Shown: piece by piece, positions 42,759-53,182 of the stretch
How positions within the stretch are numbered: position 1 is the stretch's first letter
Layout of the letters: every line of letters begins with the position of its first letter
Origin: Gammaproteobacteria bacterium
GTDB lineage: Bacteria; Pseudomonadota; Gammaproteobacteria; GRL18
Direction of reading: 5' to 3'
Assembly (NCBI GenBank): GCA_016744995.1
Contig: JADGDG010000015.1
Coordinates: 33,521 to 97,520, forward strand
Length of the DNA: 64,000 nucleotides
Translations under genes and position numbers: made by a program
Notes under the pieces: model-generated
The model's database searches: none
What the model was told of the DNA's origin: nothing
The model's input: only the letters and a program-made list of their open reading frames with translations

Positions 42759-45395
42759 ATGAATCTTATAAATACCTTAAAGCTGAATCAAAAATTAATT
42801 CTACTAGTCTCTGTGCCACTGCTGCTGTTGATTGGCTTTGCTGTCGTAAAATCAGTTTCATCGTTATCAGCCTATCGAATGATGGTGCAATTGGAGTCCA
42901 TGATTGAGCTGGATGTATATGCTGGCAGCCTGGTGCATGAATTGCAGAAAGAACGTGGTATGACGGCTGGTTTTCTCGGCAGTCATGGGACTAAATTTGC
43001 TGATGAGATTGTTGAGCAGAGAAAACTTACTGATGAAAAAAGAAGAGCCTTACAGGTTTTTTTAGATGATTTTGAGTTGCACTCAGCGGGTAATAATATT
43101 AAAAATGGTTTAAGTGAAGCATTGGAACAAATCAGCCTTATTGAATCAAAACGTACTCAGATTAATGCGCAAACTATTCAGCTAAAAGATGCAATTAGTT
43201 ATTATACAAAATTGAACAGCTTATTTCTTGGTCTGATTTCCGGAATATCATCAAGCATTCCCAATGGTGAGTTGGCGGTTATGACTACGGCTTATGCCAG
43301 TTATCTTCAGTCTAAAGAGCGAGCGGGTATTGAACGTGCTGTATTATCAAATGTATTTGCACGTGATGAATTTGGCACATTATTCCCTAAATTTCTTTCC
43401 CTGCTAGCAGCACAGAAAAATTATATGGATGTTTACCTGTCCCTGGCAAAAGATGTTGATATTGCTTTTTACAAAGAGACTTTGCAGGGAAAGGAAGTCG
43501 ATGAGGTAAAACGGATCCGTCAGGTTGCTCGAGAAATGTCTGCTGAAGGTGGATTCAGTATTGATGCAAGCTATTGGTTCAAGCAGTCAACGGGGCGCAT
43601 AAACCGTTTAAAAAAAGTAGAAGACTATTTATCTGAAAAATTAATTGAAAAGACTCGTTTGCTGAAATCAAGTGCTTTTAGTACGTTGCTTCTAAGTCTG
43701 ATCACTGCCTTGCTTGGCCTCTTTATTTCAATCCTTCTGGGCAAAATAGTGATGCGGAGCATTCTAACTCAAATTGGTGGAGAACCTGAATATATAGAGC
43801 AGATTGCTGTAAACATTGCTGATGGCCGACTGGATATGGCAAGGAATATGGGCCAGGGTAGTCAAACAGGAATTTATGCTGCAATGATTAAAATGCAGCA
43901 ACGCCTATCTGATGTGATTGAGAACGATATACAGAAACTGGTTAATGAGGTGCGTGAAGGAAACTTGCAGCAGCGTATAAATTTGCAGGGAAAAACCGGT
44001 TTTTATAAAGAACTTAGTATTGGTCTTAATGATGTGGTTGATGCCAGTGAAAATGTTATTAATGATACAGTGCGTGTCTTTGCTGCCTTATCTCAAGGGG
44101 ATCTTCAGGAGACAATCGATCGTGAATACCATGGTTTATTTAATCAGTTAAAGCAAGATGCAAATGCTACGGTTGATAAGATCAGGAGTGTGATTGAGAT
44201 TGATATTCAAAGCATTATTAATGCAGCTAAATCAGGTGATTTAACATGCCAGATTGAACTTGAGACTAAGGCTGGTTTTTTTCGAGAGTTAAGTACCGGG
44301 ATCAATCAGCTTATTTCAACTCTGGATATTATTTTTAAAGATATTGGTGATGGTATGGAAGCCATGTCCAATGGTGATTTAACAAAAAGGATGGATGGTA
44401 ATTATTCGGGAGAATTTGCTGAAATTCAGCACTCTTTTAACACAACATCCTCAAATCTTTTAGGGATCGTTAGTGAAATTCGTTCAGCATCGAGCCATAT
44501 TTCAACTGCGGCCAATGAAATTTCACAGGGTAATACTGATTTAAGCCAGAGAACTGAAGAGCAGGCTGCGTCACTGGAAGAAACAGCATCCAGTATGGAA
44601 GAGTTAACTTCAACAGTTAAACAAAATGCTGAAAATTCACGTCAGGCTAATCAATTGGCTGCTGAGGCAGTGGAACAGGCAAAACAAGGAGGCCAGGTTC
44701 TGGATTCTACTATTTTAGCTATTGAAGATATCAGCCAGTCCAGCAAAAAAATAGAAGATATTATTAGTGTCATTGATGAAATTGCCTTTCAGACGAATTT
44801 ATTGGCATTGAATGCCGCCGTTGAAGCCGCACGTGCTGGTGAACAGGGCAAAGGTTTTGCCGTGGTGGCAGCAGAGGTCAGAAGTCTGGCCCAACGAAGT
44901 GCAAGTGCTGCAAAAGAAATTAAATCTTTAATTAAAGACAGTGTTGAGAATGTTGATGAAGGGGTGCGTCTGGCTGGAGACTCGGGTGAAACTCTGGGTG
45001 AAATTGTTCAGTCAGTCAGCAAGGTGAGTCATCTTATTGCTGAAATTGCTGCTTCCAGCAATGAACAATCTCAGGGTATAGGACAAATTAATCAAACCAT
45101 TATCCAGTTAGATAAAGTGACCCAGCAAAATGCAGCTCTGGTCGAACAAGCGGCTGCAGCCAGTGAATCAATGGATGAGCAAGCGAAAAGTATGAATGAT
45201 ATGGTCGGTTTTTTCAGCACGGGAAAACAGGTCAAATATGATCCAAAACACACTCGTCAAGAAACAAAGAATGATGCCAATGTTTCAATTGAGAAGGCAC
45301 CGATTAAGCAAGAAGTAAAACCTGTTGATGTCCCCACACTCGCATCATCTTCGCCGTCAGTGGCTAAAGATGATTTTGAATGGAAAGAATTTTAA
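42759..45395 (+). CDS. Methyl-accepting receptor with NIT-type sensor
   Basis: The 878-residue receptor: membrane span near residues 14-32 ([18 protein letters not shown]), then a ~270-residue NIT-like periplasmic domain ([20 protein letters not shown], then [15 protein letters not shown]). Span 2 ([20 protein letters not shown]) precedes a series of HAMP modules and a Tsr-type signalling hairpin ([20 protein letters not shown]). The C-terminal pentapeptide-like end is EWKEF, a possible CheR/CheB tether. NIT domains are associated with nitrate/nitrite sensing; the ligand here is unproven. Confidence 0.94.
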   Translation: MNLINTLKLNQKLILLVSVPLLLLIGFAVVKSVSSLSAYRMMVQLESMIELDVYAGSLVHELQKERGMTAGFLGSHGTKFADEIVEQRKLTDEKRRALQVFLDDFELHSAGNNIKNGLSEALEQISLIESKRTQINAQTIQLKDAISYYTKLNSLFLGLISGISSSIPNGELAVMTTAYASYLQSKERAGIERAVLSNVFARDEFGTLFPKFLSLLAAQKNYMDVYLSLAKDVDIAFYKETLQGKEVDEVKRIRQVAREMSAEGGFSIDASYWFKQSTGRINRLKKVEDYLSEKLIEKTRLLKSSAFSTLLLSLITALLGLFISILLGKIVMRSILTQIGGEPEYIEQIAVNIADGRLDMARNMGQGSQTGIYAAMIKMQQRLSDVIENDIQKLVNEVREGNLQQRINLQGKTGFYKELSIGLNDVVDASENVINDTVRVFAALSQGDLQETIDREYHGLFNQLKQDANATVDKIRSVIEIDIQSIINAAKSGDLTCQIELETKAGFFRELSTGINQLISTLDIIFKDIGDGMEAMSNGDLTKRMDGNYSGEFAEIQHSFNTTSSNLLGIVSEIRSASSHISTAANEISQGNTDLSQRTEEQAASLEETASSMEELTSTVKQNAENSRQANQLAAEAVEQAKQGGQVLDSTILAIEDISQSSKKIEDIISVIDEIAFQTNLLALNAAVEAARAGEQGKGFAVVAAEVRSLAQRSASAAKEIKSLIKDSVENVDEGVRLAGDSGETLGEIVQSVSKVSHLIAEIAASSNEQSQGIGQINQTIIQLDKVTQQNAALVEQAAAASESMDEQAKSMNDMVGFFSTGKQVKYDPKHTRQETKNDANVSIEKAPIKQEVKPVDVPTLASSSPSVAKDDFEWKEF

Positions 45396-45456
45396 TTATG
45401 TAATGTGCATTTTGTAAGTATTAATAAAAAATAGATCCTGAGTAAGGTAAAATATA

Positions 45457-47766
45457 ATGAAAAACAATCAACCAGTAACTAATAATGAAGTCAAAATGCG
45501 TGAGGGCAGTGTTATTGTTTCAAGAACTGACCTGAAAGGTGCAATTACCTATATTAATCAGGATTTTCTTGATATCAGTGGTTTTAGTGAAATTGAACTA
45601 ATTGGTAAGAGTCATAATATTGTCAGGCATCCTGATATGCCTTCAGCTGCATTTCAAGACTTATGGGCTAAAATGAAGTCAGGTGAACCCTGGGTTGGGA
45701 TGGTGAAAAACCGCTGTAAAAATGGTGATCATTACTGGGTAGAAGCGAATGTTACACCGGTTTATAAAAATGGTCAGATTACAGAATATTTATCAGTTCG
45801 CAAAATACCCACACAAGAGCAGGTCAATGGTGCGGAAGTTTTATACCAAAAGCTGAATGCCGGAGCAAGCTTACCGGTGAAGAATCCACTGGTTTCTCTA
45901 TTTAGCATTCGCAATCGTATTATTGGTGCCAATGTGCTGATGAGTTTATTTATGCTGGCATTGGGCCTTAATCTATTTGGCAGTGCCACTATAGGTGTGA
46001 TGATTTTTGGTATCATTACTACCATCATACTGGCTGTTTTAACAATTATTCAAGTGATCAATCCTATCTCCAGGATGACTCAGACGATTAAAAATTTGCA
46101 GGAAGATCCTATTGATACAGTTGTTGATTTTAATCTGAATGATGAACTGGGTGATTTGCAAAGAGTACTTAAATCATTACAAATTAAGGTAGGTTACGAC
46201 ATTACACAGTCACGCGAGGAAGCTGAACAGGCACATCGTATCAGGGAAGCTTTAAATAATGTCACCAGCAATGTCATGATAGCAGATACTGCCTATAATA
46301 TCTTTTATATGAACCAGTCTGTTACAGATATGTTTTCTAATATTGAAAGTGATCTGAGAAAAGAACTACCGGATTTTAATGCCAAAACTCTAATAAATAC
46401 TAATATTGATGTTTTTCATAAAGATCCTTCACATCAGAGGGGATTATTAGACAATTTAACATCAACTTATACCGGCACAATTAAAATAGGAGGTCGGACA
46501 TTAATAGTTACAGCCAATCCGGTAGTTAATTCAGAGGGAATACGCAGAGGGACTGTTGTTGAATGGCAGGATCGTACTGCTGAGGTTAATGTTGAGCAGG
46601 AAGTTGAAAACATTGTGGATGCCGGCCAGCAGGGTGACTTGAATCAGCGTATTGAACTGGAAGGAAAATCAGGTTTTCATAAACAATTGGGTATTGGTAT
46701 TAACCAGTTACTTGATGTTGTTACAGAGAGTTTTACTTCGATATCTGACGTAATGAAATCACTTTCAGAAGGAAATCTTACCAGGAGTATGGAAGGTGAC
46801 TACTCTGGCGATTTTGCTGAAATACAAACGACTATAAATAGTACTCTTTCAACTCTTAGTGGACTGGTGGGTAATATTCGTGGAGCCTCGGGGCAGATTT
46901 CATCGGCAGCCAATGAGATCTCCCAGGGTAATACAGATTTGAGCCAGAGAACAGAAGAGCAGGCCGCATCACTGGAAGAAACAGCTTCCAGTATGGAGGA
47001 GTTAACTTCAACGGTGAAGCAAAATGCAGATAATGCTCGTGAAGCCAATCAGCTTTCTGCCAGTGCTCGTGATCAGGCAGAGGAGGGAGGAAAGGCAGTA
47101 GAGTCTGCTATTGTAGCAATGAAAGAGATTAATAACTCCAGTAAAAAAATTGAAGATATTATCGGTGTGATTGATGAAATTGCTTTCCAGACTAATTTGC
47201 TGGCACTTAATGCTGCAGTTGAAGCAGCACGTGCCGGGGAGCAGGGTAAAGGCTTTGCTGTTGTGGCATCAGAGGTCAGAAGCCTGGCTCAGCGAAGTGC
47301 GGCAGCGGCTAAAGAAATTAAATCACTGATCAAAGACAGTGTTGAAAATGTGGATGAAGGCACACGCCTGGTGGATGAATCGGGCAGTATGCTGGGTGAA
47401 ATTGTGGGCTCGGTACGTAAAGTCAGTAATATCATTGCTGAAATTGCTGCATCCAGTAGTGAACAATCACAGGGTATTGAGCAAATTAATCAGGCAATTA
47501 CCCAACTAGATGAAGTGACTCAGCAAAATGCCGCGCTGGTGGAGGAAGCGGCGGCTGCCAGTGAATCTATGGATGAACAGGCAAGAGACATGAATGAAAT
47601 GGTTGGTTTCTTTGATATTGGAGAGGTTGCTGAGACCATACAAAGTATGCCTAAAACACCAACACGGACTGTTGCACCAACTGTTGCACCAACTCCTGCA
47701 GCAGTACCAGTTGCGAAAACTGCACCCAGTGCCGCAGCATCAGATGATGACTGGGATGAATTTTAA
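45457..47766 (+). CDS. Aer-like PAS chemoreceptor
   Basis: The 769-residue receptor lacks a periplasmic domain. Residues ~15-125 are an Aer-type PAS ([20 protein letters not shown], then [20 protein letters not shown]), the kind that binds FAD for aerotaxis. A hydrophobic hairpin follows ([15 protein letters not shown] and [17 protein letters not shown]), then a HAMP and a second PAS-like segment (~residues 265-385). A further HAMP, a Tsr-type signalling domain and a Pro/Ala tail ending DWDEF complete it. Likely senses internal redox or oxygen. Its signalling half is nearly identical to the preceding receptor. Confidence 0.94.
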   Translation: MKNNQPVTNNEVKMREGSVIVSRTDLKGAITYINQDFLDISGFSEIELIGKSHNIVRHPDMPSAAFQDLWAKMKSGEPWVGMVKNRCKNGDHYWVEANVTPVYKNGQITEYLSVRKIPTQEQVNGAEVLYQKLNAGASLPVKNPLVSLFSIRNRIIGANVLMSLFMLALGLNLFGSATIGVMIFGIITTIILAVLTIIQVINPISRMTQTIKNLQEDPIDTVVDFNLNDELGDLQRVLKSLQIKVGYDITQSREEAEQAHRIREALNNVTSNVMIADTAYNIFYMNQSVTDMFSNIESDLRKELPDFNAKTLINTNIDVFHKDPSHQRGLLDNLTSTYTGTIKIGGRTLIVTANPVVNSEGIRRGTVVEWQDRTAEVNVEQEVENIVDAGQQGDLNQRIELEGKSGFHKQLGIGINQLLDVVTESFTSISDVMKSLSEGNLTRSMEGDYSGDFAEIQTTINSTLSTLSGLVGNIRGASGQISSAANEISQGNTDLSQRTEEQAASLEETASSMEELTSTVKQNADNAREANQLSASARDQAEEGGKAVESAIVAMKEINNSSKKIEDIIGVIDEIAFQTNLLALNAAVEAARAGEQGKGFAVVASEVRSLAQRSAAAAKEIKSLIKDSVENVDEGTRLVDESGSMLGEIVGSVRKVSNIIAEIAASSSEQSQGIEQINQAITQLDEVTQQNAALVEEAAAASESMDEQARDMNEMVGFFDIGEVAETIQSMPKTPTRTVAPTVAPTPAAVPVAKTAPSAAASDDDWDEF

Positions 47767-47864
47767 AACCTGTGCTCAGTGTACACCATTTAACTTCAGT
47801 TATTTAGAGTATAAAGACTTTGCTTTGAATCTTGCTTTTAGAACTTTGTTTTTTTGAGAGAACA

Positions 47865-48698
47865 ATGAGTACAGTAAAAAAAGAGTTTAAATTTACCGAC
47901 CAGCATTTTAACATGGTGCGTGATATTATTACTGAGCATTCAGGTATTGTTCTGACTGATGGTAAGCGGGATATGGTTTATTCTCGTCTTGTCCGACGTT
48001 TACGTAAGCTTGGTCTAAATAATTTTGATGACTATTGCAAGCTCCTTGAAGATCAAAATCATGAGGAATTTACTCATTTTTCAAATGCGATCACAACTAA
48101 TCTGACCTCTTTCTTTCGAGAAAAGCATCACTTTGAAATGATGGCAGAGACTGTTTTACCAGATATTATACAGAAAAATAAGGCCAGTAAAAAAATTCGT
48201 ATCTGGTCTGCTGGATGTTCAACGGGCATGGAAACGTATTCAATTGCGATGGTACTAAAAGAAACTCTCCCCAGTGATTGGGATATTAAAATCCTGGCAA
48301 CTGATCTTGATACTAATGTTCTTGAAACTGCGTCAAATGGTATTTATAAATATGATAGTGTCACTGGAGTGACTGATGAGCGTATGGCACGCTGGTTTAT
48401 GCAAGGCAGTGGTGCTAATGAAGATAAAACCAAAGTGTCAAAACAATTGCGAGAGCTGATCACATTTAATCAGCTTAATCTTTTAAAGCCTTTTCCTTTT
48501 AAGGGACCATTTGATATTATTTTTTGTCGAAATGTGATTATTTATTTTGATAAAGACACTCAAAAAGTTTTATTTGAAAAGTTTGCTAATATTCAACCAA
48601 ATGATGCTTATATTTTTATCGGGCACTCAGAAACACTTTACAATGTCACAGAACGTTATAAACTACTGCAAAAAACAGTCTACAAAAAAATGATATAA
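47865..48698 (+). CDS. cheR: Chemoreceptor methyltransferase CheR
   Basis: The 277-residue product has an N-terminal helical domain (FTDQHFNMVRDIITEHSGIV) and a SAM-binding methyltransferase domain (IRIWSAGCSTGMETYSIAMV, ILATDLDTNVLETASNGIY, FDIIFCRNVIIYFDKDTQ). It methylates receptor glutamates. ATG chosen with GAGAG 5 bases ahead; the frame is open 11 codons upstream. Confidence 0.96.
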   Translation: MSTVKKEFKFTDQHFNMVRDIITEHSGIVLTDGKRDMVYSRLVRRLRKLGLNNFDDYCKLLEDQNHEEFTHFSNAITTNLTSFFREKHHFEMMAETVLPDIIQKNKASKKIRIWSAGCSTGMETYSIAMVLKETLPSDWDIKILATDLDTNVLETASNGIYKYDSVTGVTDERMARWFMQGSGANEDKTKVSKQLRELITFNQLNLLKPFPFKGPFDIIFCRNVIIYFDKDTQKVLFEKFANIQPNDAYIFIGHSETLYNVTERYKLLQKTVYKKMI

Positions 48699-48779
48699 AT
48701 CATCGCATAAATAAATTCTTGTACTAGAATATAAAATAGATATTCAAATACATTTGCTTACTTGGTTAAAGAAGTCGTA

Positions 48780-49436
48780 ATGGTACAAAAATCGTTCTAT
48801 GCCCATCAAGATAATGTTCTTCCTGAAGCACTTCCTGGATTTGAAGGGATTAACCGTTACTGGGATAAATTGCATAATTCTTTTGCGGCTAAAATATTAC
48901 CCGGAGAATATTATGTCACAATGAAGAATGAAGTCGTTACTACTGTGCTGGGTTCTTGTGTCTCAGCCTGCATTCGTGATAAGGTTTTTGGCGTTGGTGG
49001 TATGAATCATTTTATGTTGCCGCATACAAAAGGAGATGTGGTGTTTCATATTGATGCGGGCCCATCAACCACTGCTTCCCGATATGGTTCCTATGCGATG
49101 GAAATGTTGATAAATGATATTCTTAAACATGGAGGTCGCCGGGAAAATCTGGAAGTAAAAATATTTGGGGGTGGGAAAATTCTAACAAATATGAGTGATG
49201 TTGGTTTTCGTAATATTCAATTTGTTGAAGAGTATATTGCACTGGAAGCAATCCCCCTTATAGCAGAAGACGTCGGTGATATTTATCCTCGTAAAGTGGT
49301 TTTTCATCCCCATAGTGGTAAAGTAAAAGTAAAGAAGCTGCGTTCGCTGCATAATGATACTCTTATCAAACGGGAAGAAGAATATCAGCATAGTATTGAT
49401 ATTAAACCGAAAACCGGTAGTATTGATCTCTTTTAG
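48780..49436 (+). CDS. cheD: Chemoreceptor deamidase CheD
   Basis: The 218-residue product: TTVLGSCVSACIRDKVFGVG with the catalytic Cys, GGMNHFMLPHTKGD with the catalytic His, then KIFGGGKILTNMSDVGFRN. It converts receptor Gln to Glu. The family is usually ~160-200 residues; here the N-terminal ~40 residues and a charged C-terminal tail are extra. AAGAAG precedes the ATG. Confidence 0.94.
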   Translation: MVQKSFYAHQDNVLPEALPGFEGINRYWDKLHNSFAAKILPGEYYVTMKNEVVTTVLGSCVSACIRDKVFGVGGMNHFMLPHTKGDVVFHIDAGPSTTASRYGSYAMEMLINDILKHGGRRENLEVKIFGGGKILTNMSDVGFRNIQFVEEYIALEAIPLIAEDVGDIYPRKVVFHPHSGKVKVKKLRSLHNDTLIKREEEYQHSIDIKPKTGSIDLF

Positions 49437-49449
49437 GAATAAGCTTTAA

Positions 49450-50532
49450 ATGTCAAAAAAAATAAAAGTATTAATTATTGATGACTCTGCATTAATCAGG
49501 CAGTTATTAAAGGAAATAATGAAAGGCGATCCTGCGATAGAAGTGGTTGGTACAGCATCTGATCCTTTAATTGCCAGAGAAAAAATTAAAAAACTATCGC
49601 CTGATGTATTAACACTTGATATTGAAATGCCAAAGATGGACGGCATTACATTTTTAAAAAACCTGATGCGCTTACGTCCCATGCCAGTTATTATGATTTC
49701 CACATTAACGGAAGCCGGTGCCGATGCCACTTTAGAGTCGCTTGAAATTGGCGCCATTGATTTTATCCCCAAACCTAAAGTTGATGTTGCTGAAAAATTA
49801 CAAGATTATGCAGTTGATATTATTCATAAAATAAAAGTGGCCTCAGTGGCCAGAGTTAGATCATATAGGGATACTAGCGTTCCCTCTGTTAGTGAAAAAC
49901 TTTCAGCAGATGCTGTTCTGAAAAAAACACCTGCAAAAAGCTTTAAAAAATATTCAGGAACATATGAAAAAATTATTGCAATTGGATCATCCACGGGTGG
50001 GACAGAAGCAATTAAAGAAGTTTTAATCAGCATGCCCGCTGATTCTCCTGCAATTGTTATCAGTCAACATATTCCTGAGGCCTTTAGTTCCCCCTTTGCC
50101 AAAAGAATGAATGGTTGTACTGCTATGACAGTTCATGAGGCAAAAGAAGGCCAGCCTATTATTCAGGGGAATGTTTATATTGCACCAGGCAGCAAGCATT
50201 TAATTGTTGAAAAAAATGATTCTGGTTATATCTGCCGCTTAAATGATGGCCCACGGGTTAATCGCCACAAGCCATCGGTAGATGTTATGTTTCGCTCAGT
50301 GAGTCAGGTAGTTGGTGCTAATGCTATCGGTGCTATGTTAACAGGGATGGGTGATGATGGTGCCCGTGGAATGAAAGAAATGCATGATCAAGGCTCGGCA
50401 ACTATTGCACAGGACGAAAAATCATCGGTTGTCTGGGGAATGCCGGGCGAAGCTGTAAAACATGGTGGTGTTGATCACATTATACCATTAGGTAAAATTG
50501 CTGATAAATTACTAGCTTTATGCAGTGACTAG
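49450..50532 (+). CDS. cheB: Chemotaxis methylesterase CheB
   Basis: The 360-residue product. The receiver domain has D11/D12, D57 (LTLDIEMPKMDG) and the Lys in FIPKPK. A linker precedes a methylesterase domain with the catalytic triad Ser in AIGSSTGGTEAI, His in VISQHIPEAFS, Asp in LTGMGDDGARGM. It removes receptor methyl groups and is activated by CheA phosphorylation. It follows cheD by 13 bases. Confidence 0.96.
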   Translation: MSKKIKVLIIDDSALIRQLLKEIMKGDPAIEVVGTASDPLIAREKIKKLSPDVLTLDIEMPKMDGITFLKNLMRLRPMPVIMISTLTEAGADATLESLEIGAIDFIPKPKVDVAEKLQDYAVDIIHKIKVASVARVRSYRDTSVPSVSEKLSADAVLKKTPAKSFKKYSGTYEKIIAIGSSTGGTEAIKEVLISMPADSPAIVISQHIPEAFSSPFAKRMNGCTAMTVHEAKEGQPIIQGNVYIAPGSKHLIVEKNDSGYICRLNDGPRVNRHKPSVDVMFRSVSQVVGANAIGAMLTGMGDDGARGMKEMHDQGSATIAQDEKSSVVWGMPGEAVKHGGVDHIIPLGKIADKLLALCSD

Positions 50533-50584
50533 AAAATGATTATGACTTTTAAATTGAATTTGTAGTTTCTTATTGGAGAAAAGA

Positions 50585-50887
50585 ATGTCTGTGACATGTA
50601 ATGTAAATGGTACAAATGTAAAGATCAGTATTTCAGGACGCTTTGATTTTTCAAGCCACAAAGAGTTTCGGGAAGCCTATCGAAATGCACCTTCTGGGAG
50701 CGATAATGAATTCACTATTGATATGTCGGGAACAGAATATGTTGATAGCTCAGCACTTGGTATGATGTTGTTATTGCGAGAACATGCAGGTGGCGATCAG
50801 GCCAGAGTTTCAATCAGCGGATGCCGTAAAGAAGTGAGAGACATTTTGATTGTTTCAAATTTTGATAAATTATTTACTATTTCCTGA
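50585..50887 (+). CDS. STAS anti-anti-sigma-type protein, phosphorylatable
   Basis: The 100-residue STAS domain has an intact phospho-site: EYVDSSALGMMLLLREH, Ser at residue 55 following D54. It resembles HsbA of Pseudomonas. It stands right before a response regulator/phosphatase/kinase gene, the HsbR-like arrangement, which would add and remove the phosphate. ATG with GGAG ahead is preferred to the TTG 12 bases upstream. Confidence 0.9.
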   Translation: MSVTCNVNGTNVKISISGRFDFSSHKEFREAYRNAPSGSDNEFTIDMSGTEYVDSSALGMMLLLREHAGGDQARVSISGCRKEVRDILIVSNFDKLFTIS

Positions 50888-50935
50888 TCCTTTCTTTAAA
50901 CTTTAGTTAATAAACGATTATTCTACTTAGAGTGT

Positions 50936-52648
50936 ATGAAAATATTAATTGTTGATGATGATACGACAAATCGACTGGTTTTATCTGCTTATCTGAAAAA
51001 AGACGGATATACAGTTGTTGCTGCTAAAAATGGGGTAGAAGCCATTGAACTTTTTCAGCTAGAAGAGCCTGATTTGATTTTAATGGATGTCATGATGCCG
51101 GTGATGGATGGTTATGAAGCGACCATAAAAATAAAATCAATGACTACGGATAAATTCATCCCAATTATATTCTTAACGGCAATGACTGATGAAAAAGCAC
51201 TCAGTCGATGTGTTGAAGTGGGAGGTGATGATTTTTTAACAAAACCCTATAATCGAGTTATTCTTAAGGCAAAAATTGATGCATTGGAACGTGTAAGCCA
51301 ATTGTATAATACCGTTTATGAGCAAAAGCGTGAACTGATATCACATCAGATCAATGAAGCTAAAGAACATGAAGTAGCACGAAAGGTTTTTGATAGTATT
51401 TTAAACCCCGGCTGTTTATCGTCTGATAATATACAACTGCACTTATCGCCGATGTCATTATTTAATGGTGATGTGGTTCTGGCCGCTGTTAAACCAACAG
51501 GTGGTTTGCATATTTTGTTCGGCGATTTTACCGGTCACGGGCTTGCTGCTTCACTGGGTGCATTGCCACTTTCAGATGTATTTTACAGTATGACTGCAAA
51601 GGGCTATTCAATTAGTGATATTGTGCGAGAAGTCAACCGTAAGTTGAAGCAGCAATTACCAACAGGGATGTTTTTAGCGGCTTGCCTGGTTGAGATTGAT
51701 ATTATTAACATGGTTCTAAAATATTGGAATGGTGCGATCCCCGGAGCCTTTTTACACAAGGGTAATTCTATAATTGAATTAAAATCAAAAAATCTGCCTC
51801 TGGGGATCCTGGATGATTCAGGCTTCAGTGATAAAGTTGATATAATTGAAATCCATGATTATGACCGAGTAATTTTAAGTACAGATGGTATCCTTGAAGC
51901 AGAAAATAGTGAAGGAAAAATGTTTGGTGCTGAACGCTTTACAGAGTGCTTGCATGACAAACTTGATAGTGATGTTGATTTATTCCAGCATATTCTTAAT
52001 GTATTGGATGATTTTACTCAGGAACAGGAACAAACAGATGATGTCACCCTGGGTGTGATCACCTGTGATATCAATTATATCAATCAATTGGTTTCTCAAA
52101 AGAGTGCCTTTAAAAAATTTGTTCCGACCCATTGGAAATTTGACTTGTATTTTTTTTATGATGCAATCAAATCCATTGATCCAGTTCCTTTAATTAATCA
52201 GATCCTGAGTGAGATTCAGGGACATCAGGTTCAGCAGGATAAATTAAGTATGATATTGACTGAACTCTTTTGCAACTCACTTGATCACGGCTTATTAGGA
52301 CTTGATTCAAGTGTTAAATCAACACCTGAAGGCTTTATGCAGTTTTACGCAGATAAAGAATCACGTCTGAATGAACTGGATAGTGGTTCAATTTTTATTT
52401 CCGTTAAAAATGAGCCCCATGAGACAGGAGGTAATCTGACTATTGTTTTTGAAGACAGTGGTAAAGGTTTTGATGTGAGTAAAATTGAAGACAATAATGC
52501 TTCACAGACAGCAATTGATGAAAGCTCACCACTTAAATTTTCAGGAAGAGGCATCTCTCTAATCAGAAATTATTGCCAGTCAGTCACCTATAACGACACT
52601 GGTAATCGAATTGAATGCATTTATTCGTGGACTAACAATGAGACCTAG
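50936..52648 (+). CDS. Response regulator with PP2C phosphatase and kinase-like domains
   Basis: The 570-residue product. Receiver domain with D51 (LILMDVMMPVMDG) and KPYNR. PP2C/SpoIIE domain with FGDFTGHGLAASLGALPL and VILSTDGILEAENS. C-terminal HATPase-type domain with LTELFCNSLDHGLLG (N box), FEDSGKGFDV and FSGRGISLIRNYC. This layout matches HsbR of Pseudomonas, which both phosphorylates and dephosphorylates the HsbA STAS protein to control FlgM/FliA and motility. Here the partner is the preceding STAS gene. Confidence 0.92.
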   Translation: MKILIVDDDTTNRLVLSAYLKKDGYTVVAAKNGVEAIELFQLEEPDLILMDVMMPVMDGYEATIKIKSMTTDKFIPIIFLTAMTDEKALSRCVEVGGDDFLTKPYNRVILKAKIDALERVSQLYNTVYEQKRELISHQINEAKEHEVARKVFDSILNPGCLSSDNIQLHLSPMSLFNGDVVLAAVKPTGGLHILFGDFTGHGLAASLGALPLSDVFYSMTAKGYSISDIVREVNRKLKQQLPTGMFLAACLVEIDIINMVLKYWNGAIPGAFLHKGNSIIELKSKNLPLGILDDSGFSDKVDIIEIHDYDRVILSTDGILEAENSEGKMFGAERFTECLHDKLDSDVDLFQHILNVLDDFTQEQEQTDDVTLGVITCDINYINQLVSQKSAFKKFVPTHWKFDLYFFYDAIKSIDPVPLINQILSEIQGHQVQQDKLSMILTELFCNSLDHGLLGLDSSVKSTPEGFMQFYADKESRLNELDSGSIFISVKNEPHETGGNLTIVFEDSGKGFDVSKIEDNNASQTAIDESSPLKFSGRGISLIRNYCQSVTYNDTGNRIECIYSWTNNET

Positions 52649-52718
52649 AACTCTCTATTAAAGGCTGCGTTGATTTATACTTAATGCATAACGCAAATTA
52701 ATTTTTACTGGAATAATT

Positions 52719-53048
52719 ATGTCAATTGATCTGGATGTAATCAATGAGCTGAAAGAAATAATGGGTGATGACTTTGATGAGTTAATCTCAATTTTTATTT
52801 CAGATGGACAAACCCAAATTGAAAATCTTAAACTTTCTATCCAGTCATCTAATGTGGAAGACACTCGGCGCTTTGCTCATACGCTGAAAGGAAGCAGCGC
52901 AAACCTGGGTTTGAATGCATTATCAGAAAGCTGTATGACTCTGGAGCGTAATGCTGCTGAAGGTTTACCTGAGGATGCAAGTGAACTATTGGAAAATATA
53001 ATCAATCGTTATAACACTGCAAAAGAAATACTGACAGAAAAATTGTAG
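52719..53048 (+). CDS. Hpt phosphotransfer protein
   Basis: The 109-residue four-helix Hpt domain has phospho-His H54 in FAHTLKGSSANLGL. It contains no kinase or receiver part, so it must shuttle phosphate between other proteins, perhaps between CheA or another kinase and the receiver of the preceding gene. Last gene of the chemotaxis operon. Confidence 0.92.
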   Translation: MSIDLDVINELKEIMGDDFDELISIFISDGQTQIENLKLSIQSSNVEDTRRFAHTLKGSSANLGLNALSESCMTLERNAAEGLPEDASELLENIINRYNTAKEILTEKL

Positions 53049-53182
53049 CTTAGTTTTATTAAAAAATAGTTTATTTCATTGTTTATTTAAGATAATAATC
53101 CTGTTTTTTCAATGTATATTTGTAACTCTATGATTTGCAGTATATAATTACAACAACTCCATAATCGTTGAGGTATTTTGTC

